NCBI GenBank assembly: GCA_902589455.1
Contig: CACISX010000002.1
Coordinates: forward strand, 1-64,000
DNA length: 64,000 bases
Direction: 5' to 3'
Source: an uncultured Pelagibacteraceae bacterium
GTDB lineage: Bacteria; Pseudomonadota; Alphaproteobacteria; Pelagibacterales; Pelagibacteraceae
A program made the position numbers and the translations under genes. Shown here piece by piece: positions 35,240-44,210 of the stretch. Position 1 is the stretch's first letter. Each line of letters opens with the position of its first letter. Under the pieces are notes generated by a model that worked only from the letters and a program-made list of their open reading frames with translations, was not told the origin of the DNA and did not search any database.

Positions 35240-36087
35240 TGGAAAAACTATACAAAATTTTAAAATATACATTTATTACTTTATGGACAGTATTTATAGT
35301 TGCTCCATTTTTGTGGGCAGTTTCAACTTCTTTCAAAGATTTCCAATCTGTTAATAGTAAAGTTACATACATTCCATGGTTGGATTTCGAACCAACACTA
35401 GAAGGATGGCGTGTATTAGTTAAATCACCTGCAAGGGGTGGTGTTGATATTGTAGAACCTTACTTTAATAGTATTTTTGTTACCTGTACTGCAAGTCTGA
35501 TAAGTATAGTTTTAGGTACTTTAGCTGCTTATGCTTTATCAAGATTTACTTTTAAAGCAGGTTTTGTTCGAAATAACGACATTACATTCTTTTTTATATC
35601 TCAAAGAATTATGCCACCAATTGTTTTATCAATACCTTTCTTTATTTTTTTAAGCACCATAGGTTTGTTAGATAGTTTATTAGGTTTAGTAGTGGTTTAT
35701 ATTGTTTTATTAATGCCAATTGCTGTTTGGATAATGGTAGATTTTTTTAACCGAGTTCCAAAAGAGCTAGATGAAACTGCATTGATAGATGGATGTAACC
35801 CTTATCAGGCTTTTTATAAAGTAGTATTACCTAATTCCATACCAGGATTAATAGTAGCTGGAATGTTTTGTATTATATTTGGATGGATAGATTTCTTCTT
35901 TGCTTTTATTTTGACATTTACTGAAGTTCAATTATTGCCGGTAAAAGTTGTAGCATTAAATTCATCCATTACCCCATGGTGGAGCTTATCTGCCTCAGCA
36001 TTAATATCAGTAGCTCCTTTAATTATTGTAGCATTTGTCGTAGAGAGATATTTATCTAAAGGAAATTTATCTGGAGCATTAAAATAA
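35239..36087 (+). CDS. Sugar/polyol ABC transporter permease 2 (MalG-type)
   Basis: A 282-residue permease with six hydrophobic segments. The N-terminus (TLWTVFIVAPFLWAVSTSFKD) and the EAA loop (VPKELDETALIDGCNPYQAFYKVVLPNSIPG) mark the MalG/UgpE group. Start and stop codons overlap those of both neighbours (one base each), so the four transporter genes are tightly coupled. Confidence 0.92.
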   Translation: MEKLYKILKYTFITLWTVFIVAPFLWAVSTSFKDFQSVNSKVTYIPWLDFEPTLEGWRVLVKSPARGGVDIVEPYFNSIFVTCTASLISIVLGTLAAYALSRFTFKAGFVRNNDITFFFISQRIMPPIVLSIPFFIFLSTIGLLDSLLGLVVVYIVLLMPIAVWIMVDFFNRVPKELDETALIDGCNPYQAFYKVVLPNSIPGLIVAGMFCIIFGWIDFFFAFILTFTEVQLLPVKVVALNSSITPWWSLSASALISVAPLIIVAFVVERYLSKGNLSGALK

Positions 36088-37166
36088 TGAATTTAATCGG
36101 AGAAAATTTAACCTACAAACCTGATAAACAGTTTCATCTTAACAACGTGTCATTTGAATTTAAAAAAGGTAATTTATATACAATCCTAGGAAGAACTTTA
36201 TCTGGAAAAACTACATTTTTAAAAACAATAGCTGGTCTGCTTAATCCTGATAGAGGAAACATATCATTTGAAGGCAAAGATTTTAGTAAAATTCCGGTAT
36301 GGGAGAGAAACGTGGCAATGGTTTACCAGCAATTTATAAATTATCCTCATCTTAATGTTTATGAGAACATAATTTTCCCTCTTAAACAAAGAAAACTAAG
36401 CGGAGATAAAATTAAGACAGATGTGGACGAGGCTCTAAAGACTGTTGGTTTAAGTGGTTTTGAAAATCGTAAAATTCAAGAATTATCTGGAGGTCAACAG
36501 CAAAGAGTTGCCCTGGCTAGATCTTTAGCAAAGAAAGCAAAAATACTACTTCTTGATGAGCCATTGGTTAATCTTGATTATAAACTTAGAGAGCAATTGA
36601 GAGAAGAATTTAAAAGAATATTTTCTAAAGGTCTATCGGCAGAAGCAATTTTAATCTACTCAACAACTGATCCACAAGAAGTTATGGAGTTAAATGGTGA
36701 AGTTATTGTCTTAGATGAAGGAAAAGTTTTACAAAAAGGTCCCGCAAAGGAAATATTTGAGAACCCTATAAACTTGAAAGTAGCTGAAATTTCAAATGAT
36801 CCACCAATGAATATATTAAAAGGAACAAAAAGTTCAGACAAATTAAATTTTGAAAATATCTCTATTAATATACCTACACATTTCAAAAATCTAGAGGATC
36901 AAGACTATAATTTTGGAATAAGAGCTTCTGAGATAAAATTAAGTAATAATGGAGAGGAATTTGAAATAGAACTTGCTGAAATAAGTGGTTCAGAAACCTT
37001 GCTTCATTTAAAAAAGGGAGACTCAAAAGTAATTGCATTAATAGAGGAAGTAATGAATTTTAAAATTCATGAGAAGGTAAAAATCAAATTTAATGAAAAT
37101 AAATTCTATGCATTTAATAAAGAAGAAGAATTAATTTCTTCTCCTTATGGAGTATATAATGGCTAA
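36087..37166 (+). CDS. ABC transporter ATP-binding protein 1 (GlpS-like)
   Basis: A 359-residue MalK-type ATPase. Walker A is GRTLSGKTT (about 35-43), Q-loop MVYQQFINYPHLNVYENI, signature ELSGGQQQRVALARSLA, Walker B ILLLDEPL. A C-terminal regulatory/TOBE-like domain follows. The Walker A wording (LGxTLSGKT) and YQQFINYP are what I remember of GlpS, one of two different ATPases in rhizobial glycerol importers. It overlaps the second ATPase gene. Confidence 0.9.
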   Translation: MNLIGENLTYKPDKQFHLNNVSFEFKKGNLYTILGRTLSGKTTFLKTIAGLLNPDRGNISFEGKDFSKIPVWERNVAMVYQQFINYPHLNVYENIIFPLKQRKLSGDKIKTDVDEALKTVGLSGFENRKIQELSGGQQQRVALARSLAKKAKILLLDEPLVNLDYKLREQLREEFKRIFSKGLSAEAILIYSTTDPQEVMELNGEVIVLDEGKVLQKGPAKEIFENPINLKVAEISNDPPMNILKGTKSSDKLNFENISINIPTHFKNLEDQDYNFGIRASEIKLSNNGEEFEIELAEISGSETLLHLKKGDSKVIALIEEVMNFKIHEKVKIKFNENKFYAFNKEEELISSPYGVYNG

Positions 37167-38232
37167 AATTCAATTATCAAATATTTCTCATACTTATAAT
37201 CCCCTTGATTTAAATCCTACCTATGCATTAAATCCATTTTCGATGACATGGGAAAATGGAAAAAGATATGCAATTTTAGGCCCATCTGGATGTGGTAAAA
37301 CTACAATGTTGAATATTGTTTCGGGTTTAGTTAAACCCTCAAAAGGAAATGTTTTATTTGATGGAAATGATGTTACTAATCTTATCACTGAAGAAAGAAA
37401 TATAGCACAAGTTTTTCAATTCCCAGTAATTTACAACACGATGACTGTATATGATAATTTAGCTTTTCCTTTGAAGTGTAGAGATTTTTCTAAAGAAAAA
37501 ATAGAGGAAAGAGTTAAATCAGTTTCAGACACATTAAGACTCTCATCCTTTTTAAATATGCCAGCAAGGAAGCTTACAGCTGATCAAAAACAACTTATTT
37601 CACTAGGAAGAGGACTAGTAAGGGAAGATGTTGCTGCCGTACTAATGGATGAGCCATTAACAGTAATTGATCCAGATTTAAAATTTAGATTGAGACGGAA
37701 TTTAAAAGAAATTAACGAACAATATAAGACGACATTAGTTTATGTAACTCATGATCAGAATGAGGCAATGACATTTGCTGACAATATTATTGTAATGGAC
37801 CAAGGTGAAATAGTTCAAGTCGGTCTCCCTAAAGATTTATTTGAAAGACCCAAAACTACTTTTGTTGGTTATTTTATTGGGTCTCCTGCAATGAATTTAT
37901 TTGAAACTCAATTATCCTCTAATAATAGTGTAAAAATTAATGATACAATAATAAAGACAAGTACAAATTTGTCTAAATTGAAAAACAATAATTTAAAATT
38001 GGGCATTAGATCAGAATTTGTAAAAGTAGCAAAAGATGAGAGTGAAAATTTAGTAGAAGTTATTATTCAAAAAATAGAGGATTTTGGAAACTTTAAATTA
38101 TTAACTGCAAGTATGGGAAGTTTAACCATAAAATCAAAAGTGAATAGAGAAACTGAAATTCCAGCTCAAAATGTAAAGTTATATTTTCCAGCTGATAAAT
38201 GTTGTGTTTATGAGGACAACAAACTAGTTTAG
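37159..38232 (+). CDS. ABC transporter ATP-binding protein 2 (GlpT-type ATPase)
   Basis: A MalK-type ATPase of 357 residues from the ATG at 37159, which has GGAG at 37149-37152; an in-frame ATG at 37147 is an alternative. Walker A is LGPSGCGKTTML, Q-loop AQVFQFPVIYNTMTVYDNLAFPL, Walker B AAVLMDEPL. The signature region is KLTADQKQLISLGRGLV, where the normal LSGGQ is replaced by LTADQ, a degenerate signature. Thus the pair may have one consensus ATP site, as in other transporters with two unlike ATPases. Confidence 0.9.
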   Translation: MAKIQLSNISHTYNPLDLNPTYALNPFSMTWENGKRYAILGPSGCGKTTMLNIVSGLVKPSKGNVLFDGNDVTNLITEERNIAQVFQFPVIYNTMTVYDNLAFPLKCRDFSKEKIEERVKSVSDTLRLSSFLNMPARKLTADQKQLISLGRGLVREDVAAVLMDEPLTVIDPDLKFRLRRNLKEINEQYKTTLVYVTHDQNEAMTFADNIIVMDQGEIVQVGLPKDLFERPKTTFVGYFIGSPAMNLFETQLSSNNSVKINDTIIKTSTNLSKLKNNNLKLGIRSEFVKVAKDESENLVEVIIQKIEDFGNFKLLTASMGSLTIKSKVNRETEIPAQNVKLYFPADKCCVYEDNKLV

Positions 38233-38280
38233 ACCTAATATTTACTACTTGTGATTGTATTTAAACCTTCTGTTACCATT

Positions 38281-38310
38281 TTGACCTAGACTCTTTAGAA
38301 CAATTATAAT
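38281..38310 (+). promoter_or_regulatory. Sigma-70-type promoter of the TRAP transporter operon
   Basis: TTGACC (38281-38286) and a perfect TATAAT (38305-38310) with an 18-base spacer, 36 bases before the ATG at 38347. A strong Shine-Dalgarno AGAGGAGA (38335-38342) follows. This is the best promoter in the window and fits the high expression expected of a binding-protein gene in SAR11. Confidence 0.65.
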
Positions 38311-38346
38311 TAAATCCCCAAAGTTAATTAACTAAGAGGAGAAATA

Positions 38347-39480
38347 ATGATTAAAGAAAAAAAATCATTGAAGGGTAAGTCACCTTCAAGACGTAAGTTC
38401 TTTAAAGCTGCTGCTGCGACTGGTGTTGCTGCTGTAGCTGCATCATCTTTAGCTGCTCCAGCTGTTGCTCAAGAAAGAGTTGAGGCAGCAATGGTAGCTA
38501 CTTGGCCAAGAGATTTTCCTGGTCTAGGAACTGGTGCACAAAGACTTGCTCAAAGATTATCAGATATGAGTGACGGAAGAATACAAGTTACTTATTATGC
38601 TGCAAATGAAAGAGTTAAAGCATTTGACTCATTTGATGAAGTTGCTTCTGGTAACTCTCAAATGTATCACGGTGCAGACTACTACTGGGTTAAAAAACAC
38701 CCAGCATTTGGATACTTTACTGCATGTCCATTTGGTTTCACTTACTCTGAAATCAATGCTTGGATCCATCATGGTGGTGGGCAAGAACTTTGGGATGAAT
38801 TAACTGATGATTTCGGTACTCAAAGTTTCATAGCAGGTAATACTGGAGTTCAAATGGGTGGTTGGTTTAATAAAAAAATTAGATCAGCTAACGACCTTAA
38901 AGGTTTGAAAATGCGTATGCCGGGATTAGGAGGACAAGTACTAGGAAAACTTGGTGGTTCTCCAATTTCACTACCTGGTGGACAAATTTATGAAAACCTT
39001 GTTTCTGGTGCAATTGATGCAACAGAATGGGTTGGTCCATGGAATGATGAGGCTATGAAGTTCCATGAAGCTGCTAAGTACTATTACTATCCTGGTATGC
39101 ACGAGCCCGGCTCAATGTTAGCATGTGGTGTTAACAAGTCTTGGTTCACAAGCTTAACAAAATCAGACCAAATGATAATTAAAACTGCTTGTGCATGGGC
39201 AGATGAAATTACAATGGCTGAGTACAATGCTAAGAATGGTGCAGCTCTAGCGAGACTAGTAAATGAAAATGGTGTTAAACTTGAGAAGTTTAATGACAAA
39301 GTTTACGATGCTTTTGCTAAGGGTGCTCAAGAGGTATACGACGAAGTTCAACAACACAGTGATCTTGCTGCTAGAACACACGCAGCTTTCGTTAAAGCTA
39401 GAAAAGAGATCGGTTCTTGGACTAACTTGTCTGACTCACCGTATATTAGTCAAAGAAATAGAGCTTTAGGAATTAGCTAA
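38347..39480 (+). CDS. dctP: TRAP transporter solute-binding protein, TakP-like (2-oxoacid type)
   Basis: A 377-residue periplasmic binding protein with a twin-arginine signal (SRRKFFKAAAATG, then Ala-rich hydrophobic stretch to PAVAQ). Conserved TRAP blocks: GNTGVQMGGWF, LKGLKMRMPGLGGQVL, GGQIYENLVSGAIDATEWVGPW, YYYYPGMHEPGS. The GNTGVQMGGWF and DATEWVGP wording agrees with Rhodobacter TakP, which binds 2-oxoacids such as pyruvate; T. thermophilus lactate-binding relatives are an alternative. The Arg in MRMPG is the usual carboxylate clamp. It is preceded by a strong promoter and followed by a terminator. Confidence 0.9.
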   Translation: MIKEKKSLKGKSPSRRKFFKAAAATGVAAVAASSLAAPAVAQERVEAAMVATWPRDFPGLGTGAQRLAQRLSDMSDGRIQVTYYAANERVKAFDSFDEVASGNSQMYHGADYYWVKKHPAFGYFTACPFGFTYSEINAWIHHGGGQELWDELTDDFGTQSFIAGNTGVQMGGWFNKKIRSANDLKGLKMRMPGLGGQVLGKLGGSPISLPGGQIYENLVSGAIDATEWVGPWNDEAMKFHEAAKYYYYPGMHEPGSMLACGVNKSWFTSLTKSDQMIIKTACAWADEITMAEYNAKNGAALARLVNENGVKLEKFNDKVYDAFAKGAQEVYDEVQQHSDLAARTHAAFVKARKEIGSWTNLSDSPYISQRNRALGIS

Positions 39481-39507
39481 AGTTAGATTTTATAAAAAAT
39501 TTAAATG

Positions 39508-39530
39508 GGGCCCTATTTAGGGCCCTTTTT
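39508..39530 (+). terminator. Rho-independent terminator or attenuator after the TRAP binding-protein gene
   Basis: GGGCCCTA (39508-39515) pairs with TAGGGCCC (39518-39525) and is followed by five T (39526-39530). It lies between dctP and dctQ, so it probably lets only part of transcription continue to the permease genes. Confidence 0.8.
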
Positions 39531-39555
39531 ATAATTACCAAATTTCAAGTAGCTT

Positions 39556-40539
39556 ATGTTTGAGAAAAACAAACTGTCATTAGTTATAAGAGTGTTTAGT
39601 TACTCAATATTAGCTACTACATTTGTTTTTTTAATTAACAATGTATTAACTGTATGGTTTGATTGGCCAGGAGTTAAAAATTTATTTTCACATTATGGTT
39701 TGTTTGGATTTAAAAAATTAAGTAAACCATTATCAGATTCAGTTTTAAGTTTTGCCTTTTTACAATTATTTTTTTATTTAATTTCAGTATTGTTGGTAAT
39801 TTTTTATGTAAATAGATCGATAAAACAATCATTAACAGCAGACTCAGAAATTTTAAATAAATTTACTGCCTATATAATTCGTTCATCTTTCTGGGCAGTA
39901 TTAATTGTTGGAATAGCAGATTTAATTATTTCATTTTTAGTTGTTGAAAAGTTAGTTGAACCATTATTTGGAGAGTATCTTAAAATAAAATTAGTAGTTC
40001 CAGCTTTTAGAATTACGTTTGTTCATTTTCCATTAATTTTACTTTCGTTTGTGGTTGGATATTTTACAAGATCCGTAGGTTTTATATGGTTGGCGGTACT
40101 TGTTGTAGCTAGTGAGTTTTTTATAGTTTTATCTAGATTTATATTTGAGTACGAACAGGCCTTTCAAGGAGATTTAGTTCGTTTCTGGTATTCGGCACTT
40201 TATTTATTTGCAAGTGCTTATGCTTTAATTCATGAAGGACATGTTAGGGTTGATGTTTTATATACGGGATTTAGTGAGCGTAAAAAAGCATGGACTAATT
40301 CAATTGGATCTTTGATCTTAGGTATTCCATTATGTCTCATAGTTTTATTTCTAGGAATGGGAGGAAAAGCAAGCATTATTAATGGTCCTGTTATTTCTTT
40401 TGAAATTACACAGCAAGGATCTAACGGCTTATATTTACTTTATTTGATGGCAGTATATTTGGCTGTATTTGGAGTTTCAATGTTAATTCAATTTACAAGT
40501 TACTTTATGAGTAGTAGCGACAAACTTTTAAAAAATTAA
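39556..40539 (+). CDS. dctQ: TRAP transporter small permease subunit (DctQ-type), enlarged
   Basis: A 327-residue membrane protein, well above the ~160-220 residues usual for DctQ. The N-terminal ~190 residues add about four hydrophobic segments. The DctQ-like part lies in the C-terminal half, with FIVLSRFIFEYEQAFQGDLVRFWYSALYLFASAYALIHEGHVRVDVLY containing the typical R-x-DV and HxxVDV-like block. It pairs with the large permease to form the sodium-driven channel. Large DctQ forms are known with TakP-type systems, but the extra helices have no clear role. Confidence 0.82.
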   Translation: MFEKNKLSLVIRVFSYSILATTFVFLINNVLTVWFDWPGVKNLFSHYGLFGFKKLSKPLSDSVLSFAFLQLFFYLISVLLVIFYVNRSIKQSLTADSEILNKFTAYIIRSSFWAVLIVGIADLIISFLVVEKLVEPLFGEYLKIKLVVPAFRITFVHFPLILLSFVVGYFTRSVGFIWLAVLVVASEFFIVLSRFIFEYEQAFQGDLVRFWYSALYLFASAYALIHEGHVRVDVLYTGFSERKKAWTNSIGSLILGIPLCLIVLFLGMGGKASIINGPVISFEITQQGSNGLYLLYLMAVYLAVFGVSMLIQFTSYFMSSSDKLLKN

Positions 40540-40542
40540 AAT

Positions 40543-43194
40543 ATGGAACATTTATTTTTAGCTTTACTTGTAATTATAATGATAGGTGCATTAGCATCAG
40601 GTTTCCCTGTTGCTTTTGCTTTACCTGGCTCGGCGATTATTTCAATAGGTCTTGCAGCTTTTTTTGGATACCTTTTTGAGGGAGATGTAAGTGCTTATTA
40701 CGCAACCGATGGTCCTAAAGAGTGGTTAACGGCAGGAATTACAAATTTCAGGAGTAATTATTGGGACGTAGAAACAGATACTCTAATAGCTATTCCGTTA
40801 TTTATTTTTATGGGAATCATGCTTCAAAAATCTAAGATTGCAGAAGATCTTCTAGTTACGATGGGACAACTATTTGGTCCAATTCCAGGCGGATTGGGTA
40901 TTTCAGTAATTTTTGTTGGAGCATTACTTGCAGCCACTACAGGTATAGTTGGAGCCACAGTTATTGCGATGGGGTTAATTTCATTACCAACTATGTTAAA
41001 TAATAAATATGACAAAAGTCTCGCAAGTGGAATTGTGTGTTCTTCAGGAACTTTAGGTCAAATAATTCCTCCATCAATTGTTTTAATTATTATTGCAGAT
41101 CAATTAGCTAGTGCAGCTGATGTAGCTAATACAATTCGTCAGACGGATTATAAAATTTTAACTGGCGAATTTAATATGCCTGGAGAGTTTAGAGTAGGTT
41201 CTACTAGTGCTGGTGATATGTTTTTAGGAGCATTGTTACCTGGGCTAGTTTTGGTTGGTTTATACATGTTGTATGTTTTTGTTTTTGCAAGAATAAACCC
41301 AAAAGCTGCACCGCCAGTATCATTTAAAGGAAACTTTGATTTTAAATTTTGGATAAAAGTTATTGGGGTAATAATTCCACCTCTTGCCTTAATATTTGCT
41401 GTTCTTGGATCTATATTAATGGGGATTGCAACTGTGAATCAAGCTGGTTCTATTGGAGCGATTGGTGCAACTATGATGGCTGGTTACCGTCTACATAAAG
41501 GAAGAAAAGATGCATACTACCCAATAATAATCTCAGTTATTTCAGTAATTCCTATATTTTTTATCGCAAAAAATTATAACTTAAATATTAAAGCTATTGA
41601 TACGAGAGATTTAACAGCAATATTCATTGCAGGTTTTTTTACATTCACTTTTTTAATTGGAATTATATGGAGCTTCTGGAGATCTTATAAGATCGACAAT
41701 GTCTTAAAAGAAGTTGTTACAGAAACATGCGTAACTACGTCAATGGTATTTATAATTCTTTTAGGTGCAGCAATGTTAACTTCTGGTTTCAGAGCTTTTG
41801 GAGGAGAAGAATTAGTAAGAGATTTTTTACAAGATTTACCTGGAGGTTTTTGGACACAGTTTGTTGTTGTAATGGCTGTAATTTTTTTATTAGGTTTCTT
41901 TCTTGATTTTATTGAAATTGCAGTAGTAGTAGTTCCTATTATTGCACCGATATTATTAGCTGAACCAGGTGCAAATGTGAGTGCAATTTGGTTAGGTGTA
42001 ATGATTGGAGTAAACTTACAAACATCTTTTCTAACTCCGCCATTTGGGTTTGCATTATTTTACTTGAAAGGAGTTGCTTCAAAATTAGTTACTACTTTAA
42101 ATATATGGAAAGGGGTTGTACCTTTTATAATTCTTCAACTTATTGGTCTTGGAATTGTTGGTTTTTACCCATCATTAGTAAACTATTTACCAGCAAGAAC
42201 ATATTTGACTTCTGCTGTAGCTCCTCCACCGATGAATCCAAAATTACAATATTGCTTGCAAGATTATAAATTTGCAATTTACAACAATAATGAAAATGAA
42301 ATTAAAAACGCTATAAATAATTTTCAAAAATTAGTACCTTCAAACTTACCAGTTGATAAACTAGATATATTTGAAGAACATTTTGATAATGCTCTAGGAA
42401 CTTTTGCAATAGTTAAAAAACTACAAAAAACCGAGGAAGAATATAACTTATTTGCAGAGGATTATAGAGACCTTCATTTCTCTGTAAGGAAAAAACAGAA
42501 GAAAATTAGAAAAATTGAGAATAAAATTAAAAAAACAAAATCAGAAATTAGAAATTTAAATAAAGACGATGTATCAAGTAAAAATAAATTAGAACTTAAA
42601 ATAGAAAATTATAAATTAGAAATTGCTGAAATAAAAAATCAAATACCTGAAACTTGGACATCACGAAATAAAGAATTTGAAACACTTCATAAGGCTAAAA
42701 ATACAAGAACAAAGCGTTACAGAAAGAATGTCGACGAAGCATATGATAACTTAGATCAAATAGCATTGTTTATAAATGATCATGAAAAGTTAAAAAATCT
42801 TTCGTCTGAAATTAAAGACTTAAAATATTCTATAAACAATAAAGACTATGAAAATTCAATTTCAATAATTGATAATATTTTTGAAAAATTGAGTGAGATT
42901 TCAGGCACTGAAGAATTTGCCAATAAACTCGATGATTTAATAACTGTTATAGATAATGATGAAGTTGATGAACAAAAATTATTACTTGCTAGCTCTGAAA
43001 CTTTCACCTTATTTGATCAAGAAGTTTCTTGGAGAGAAGATGCTAATAAAAATTTATTACCTGAGTTAATAAAATATAACGAAGTTATTAAAAATAATAT
43101 TGGATTAAGGCTTCAGTCAAGATTGACCAAAGAACAAGCTAAATTTGTTGCAAGATGCAACTCAGTGCATAGAGATATATCATTAAACTTTTAA
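40543..43194 (+). CDS. dctM: TRAP transporter large permease subunit (DctM-type) with long coiled-coil tail
   Basis: An 883-residue protein; typical DctM is about 430 and enlarged ones about 600. The first ~560 residues hold the transporter: LASGFPVAFALPGSAI, TLIAIPLFIFMGIML, GALLAATTGIVGATVIAMGLISLP, SSGTLGQIIPPSIVLII, and a second half with NLQTSFLTPPFGFALFYLKG. After APPPMNPKL (~560) comes a soluble, highly charged, helix-rich tail of about 320 residues with Lys/Glu-rich coiled-coil stretches (VRKKQKKIRKIENKIKKTK). It likely faces the cytoplasm. I know no such tail in characterised TRAP systems. It overlaps the convergent panE-like gene by 4 bases. Confidence 0.88.
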   Translation: MEHLFLALLVIIMIGALASGFPVAFALPGSAIISIGLAAFFGYLFEGDVSAYYATDGPKEWLTAGITNFRSNYWDVETDTLIAIPLFIFMGIMLQKSKIAEDLLVTMGQLFGPIPGGLGISVIFVGALLAATTGIVGATVIAMGLISLPTMLNNKYDKSLASGIVCSSGTLGQIIPPSIVLIIIADQLASAADVANTIRQTDYKILTGEFNMPGEFRVGSTSAGDMFLGALLPGLVLVGLYMLYVFVFARINPKAAPPVSFKGNFDFKFWIKVIGVIIPPLALIFAVLGSILMGIATVNQAGSIGAIGATMMAGYRLHKGRKDAYYPIIISVISVIPIFFIAKNYNLNIKAIDTRDLTAIFIAGFFTFTFLIGIIWSFWRSYKIDNVLKEVVTETCVTTSMVFIILLGAAMLTSGFRAFGGEELVRDFLQDLPGGFWTQFVVVMAVIFLLGFFLDFIEIAVVVVPIIAPILLAEPGANVSAIWLGVMIGVNLQTSFLTPPFGFALFYLKGVASKLVTTLNIWKGVVPFIILQLIGLGIVGFYPSLVNYLPARTYLTSAVAPPPMNPKLQYCLQDYKFAIYNNNENEIKNAINNFQKLVPSNLPVDKLDIFEEHFDNALGTFAIVKKLQKTEEEYNLFAEDYRDLHFSVRKKQKKIRKIENKIKKTKSEIRNLNKDDVSSKNKLELKIENYKLEIAEIKNQIPETWTSRNKEFETLHKAKNTRTKRYRKNVDEAYDNLDQIALFINDHEKLKNLSSEIKDLKYSINNKDYENSISIIDNIFEKLSEISGTEEFANKLDDLITVIDNDEVDEQKLLLASSETFTLFDQEVSWREDANKNLLPELIKYNEVIKNNIGLRLQSRLTKEQAKFVARCNSVHRDISLNF

Positions 43195-44210
43195 TTAGTA
43201 AGTTTATCAGTTAATTCTGATCTAGTATAAAGACCTAAATCTTCAGCTTTAGATTTCAATTTCTCATTAATCTCTTTTAATTTTGGAACATTCAAATCTA
43301 GCTTATTTGCAATTTCAATAATTGATCCAATTATAGGATCTATTTCAAGGGGTTTGCCTGCATTTAAGTCTTGAGCAGTAGAAGGTTTATGACCAATAAT
43401 TGATACTCCACCTTTAATTCTATCTTCTACTGATATATTAAATTTTATACCAATTTTTTCACCAACATATTGGCATTCTTCCATTAGTATTTTTATAAGA
43501 TTATATGTTTCTGGATCATTACCCATTTCATCCATAGTCATATTAGTTAGAGCGCTTACCGGATTAAATGAGCAATTTCCCCAAAGTTTTACCCATATTT
43601 CATCCCTTAAATTTTTCTTCTGAGGAGCTTTTAAGCCTCCTTCTATAAACAAACCCGAGATCATTTTAAGTCTATCTGATCTGGATCCATCTGGTTCACC
43701 TAGTGAAAATCTTTCACCATTTCCGTTATGTTTAATAATACCTGGTTCTAAAATTTGACACGCTGGATAGACCACACACCCTATTGCCCTTTCTGGTCCT
43801 AGTGTTTCCCAAATTTTTCCACCAGGATCTACAGTTTCTACAATTTTGTCATCAAGCTTGGTCCCTGTATTTGCTTTATAAAAATACCACCAAGGCAATC
43901 CATTAATTGCACAGATAATAGACGTTTTATTTCCAATAATTGGCTTTAAGCTTTCAGAAATTTTACTAATAGCATTGGCCTTCACAGATATGATTATAAA
44001 ATCCTGCTGCTCTAAATCTTTAGGATTGTCAGTAACATCAAATTTATGATTAATCTTATTATCATCTCTTATAAAAGTAAGACCATTTTTTTCAATAGCT
44101 TCTTTATGGTCTCCTCTAGCAATCAAGGAAACTTTTGAATTAGTTCTTTTAAGACTTGTAGCAATAAAACCACCTATTGATCCAGCTCCAAATATACAAA
44201 TTTTGGTCAT
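43191..44210 (-). CDS. Ketopantoate reductase family (PanE/ApbA-like) 2-oxoacid reductase
   Basis: A 339-residue NADPH-dependent reductase. The N-terminus ICIFGAGSIGGFIATSL is the ketopantoate reductase GxGxxG. IISVKANAI contains the conserved Lys, and the C-terminal domain has KLWGNCSFNPVSALTNMTM (Lys/Asn) and KPSTAQDLNAGKPLEIDPI with Ser/Asp ligands. It could be true PanE of coenzyme A biosynthesis, but its place beside a TakP-like transporter and a CoA ligase suggests a 2-oxoacid reductase of another pathway. It overlaps the ligase reading frame by one base. Confidence 0.85.
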   Translation of the reverse strand: MTKICIFGAGSIGGFIATSLKRTNSKVSLIARGDHKEAIEKNGLTFIRDDNKINHKFDVTDNPKDLEQQDFIIISVKANAISKISESLKPIIGNKTSIICAINGLPWWYFYKANTGTKLDDKIVETVDPGGKIWETLGPERAIGCVVYPACQILEPGIIKHNGNGERFSLGEPDGSRSDRLKMISGLFIEGGLKAPQKKNLRDEIWVKLWGNCSFNPVSALTNMTMDEMGNDPETYNLIKILMEECQYVGEKIGIKFNISVEDRIKGGVSIIGHKPSTAQDLNAGKPLEIDPIIGSIIEIANKLDLNVPKLKEINEKLKSKAEDLGLYTRSELTDKLTN

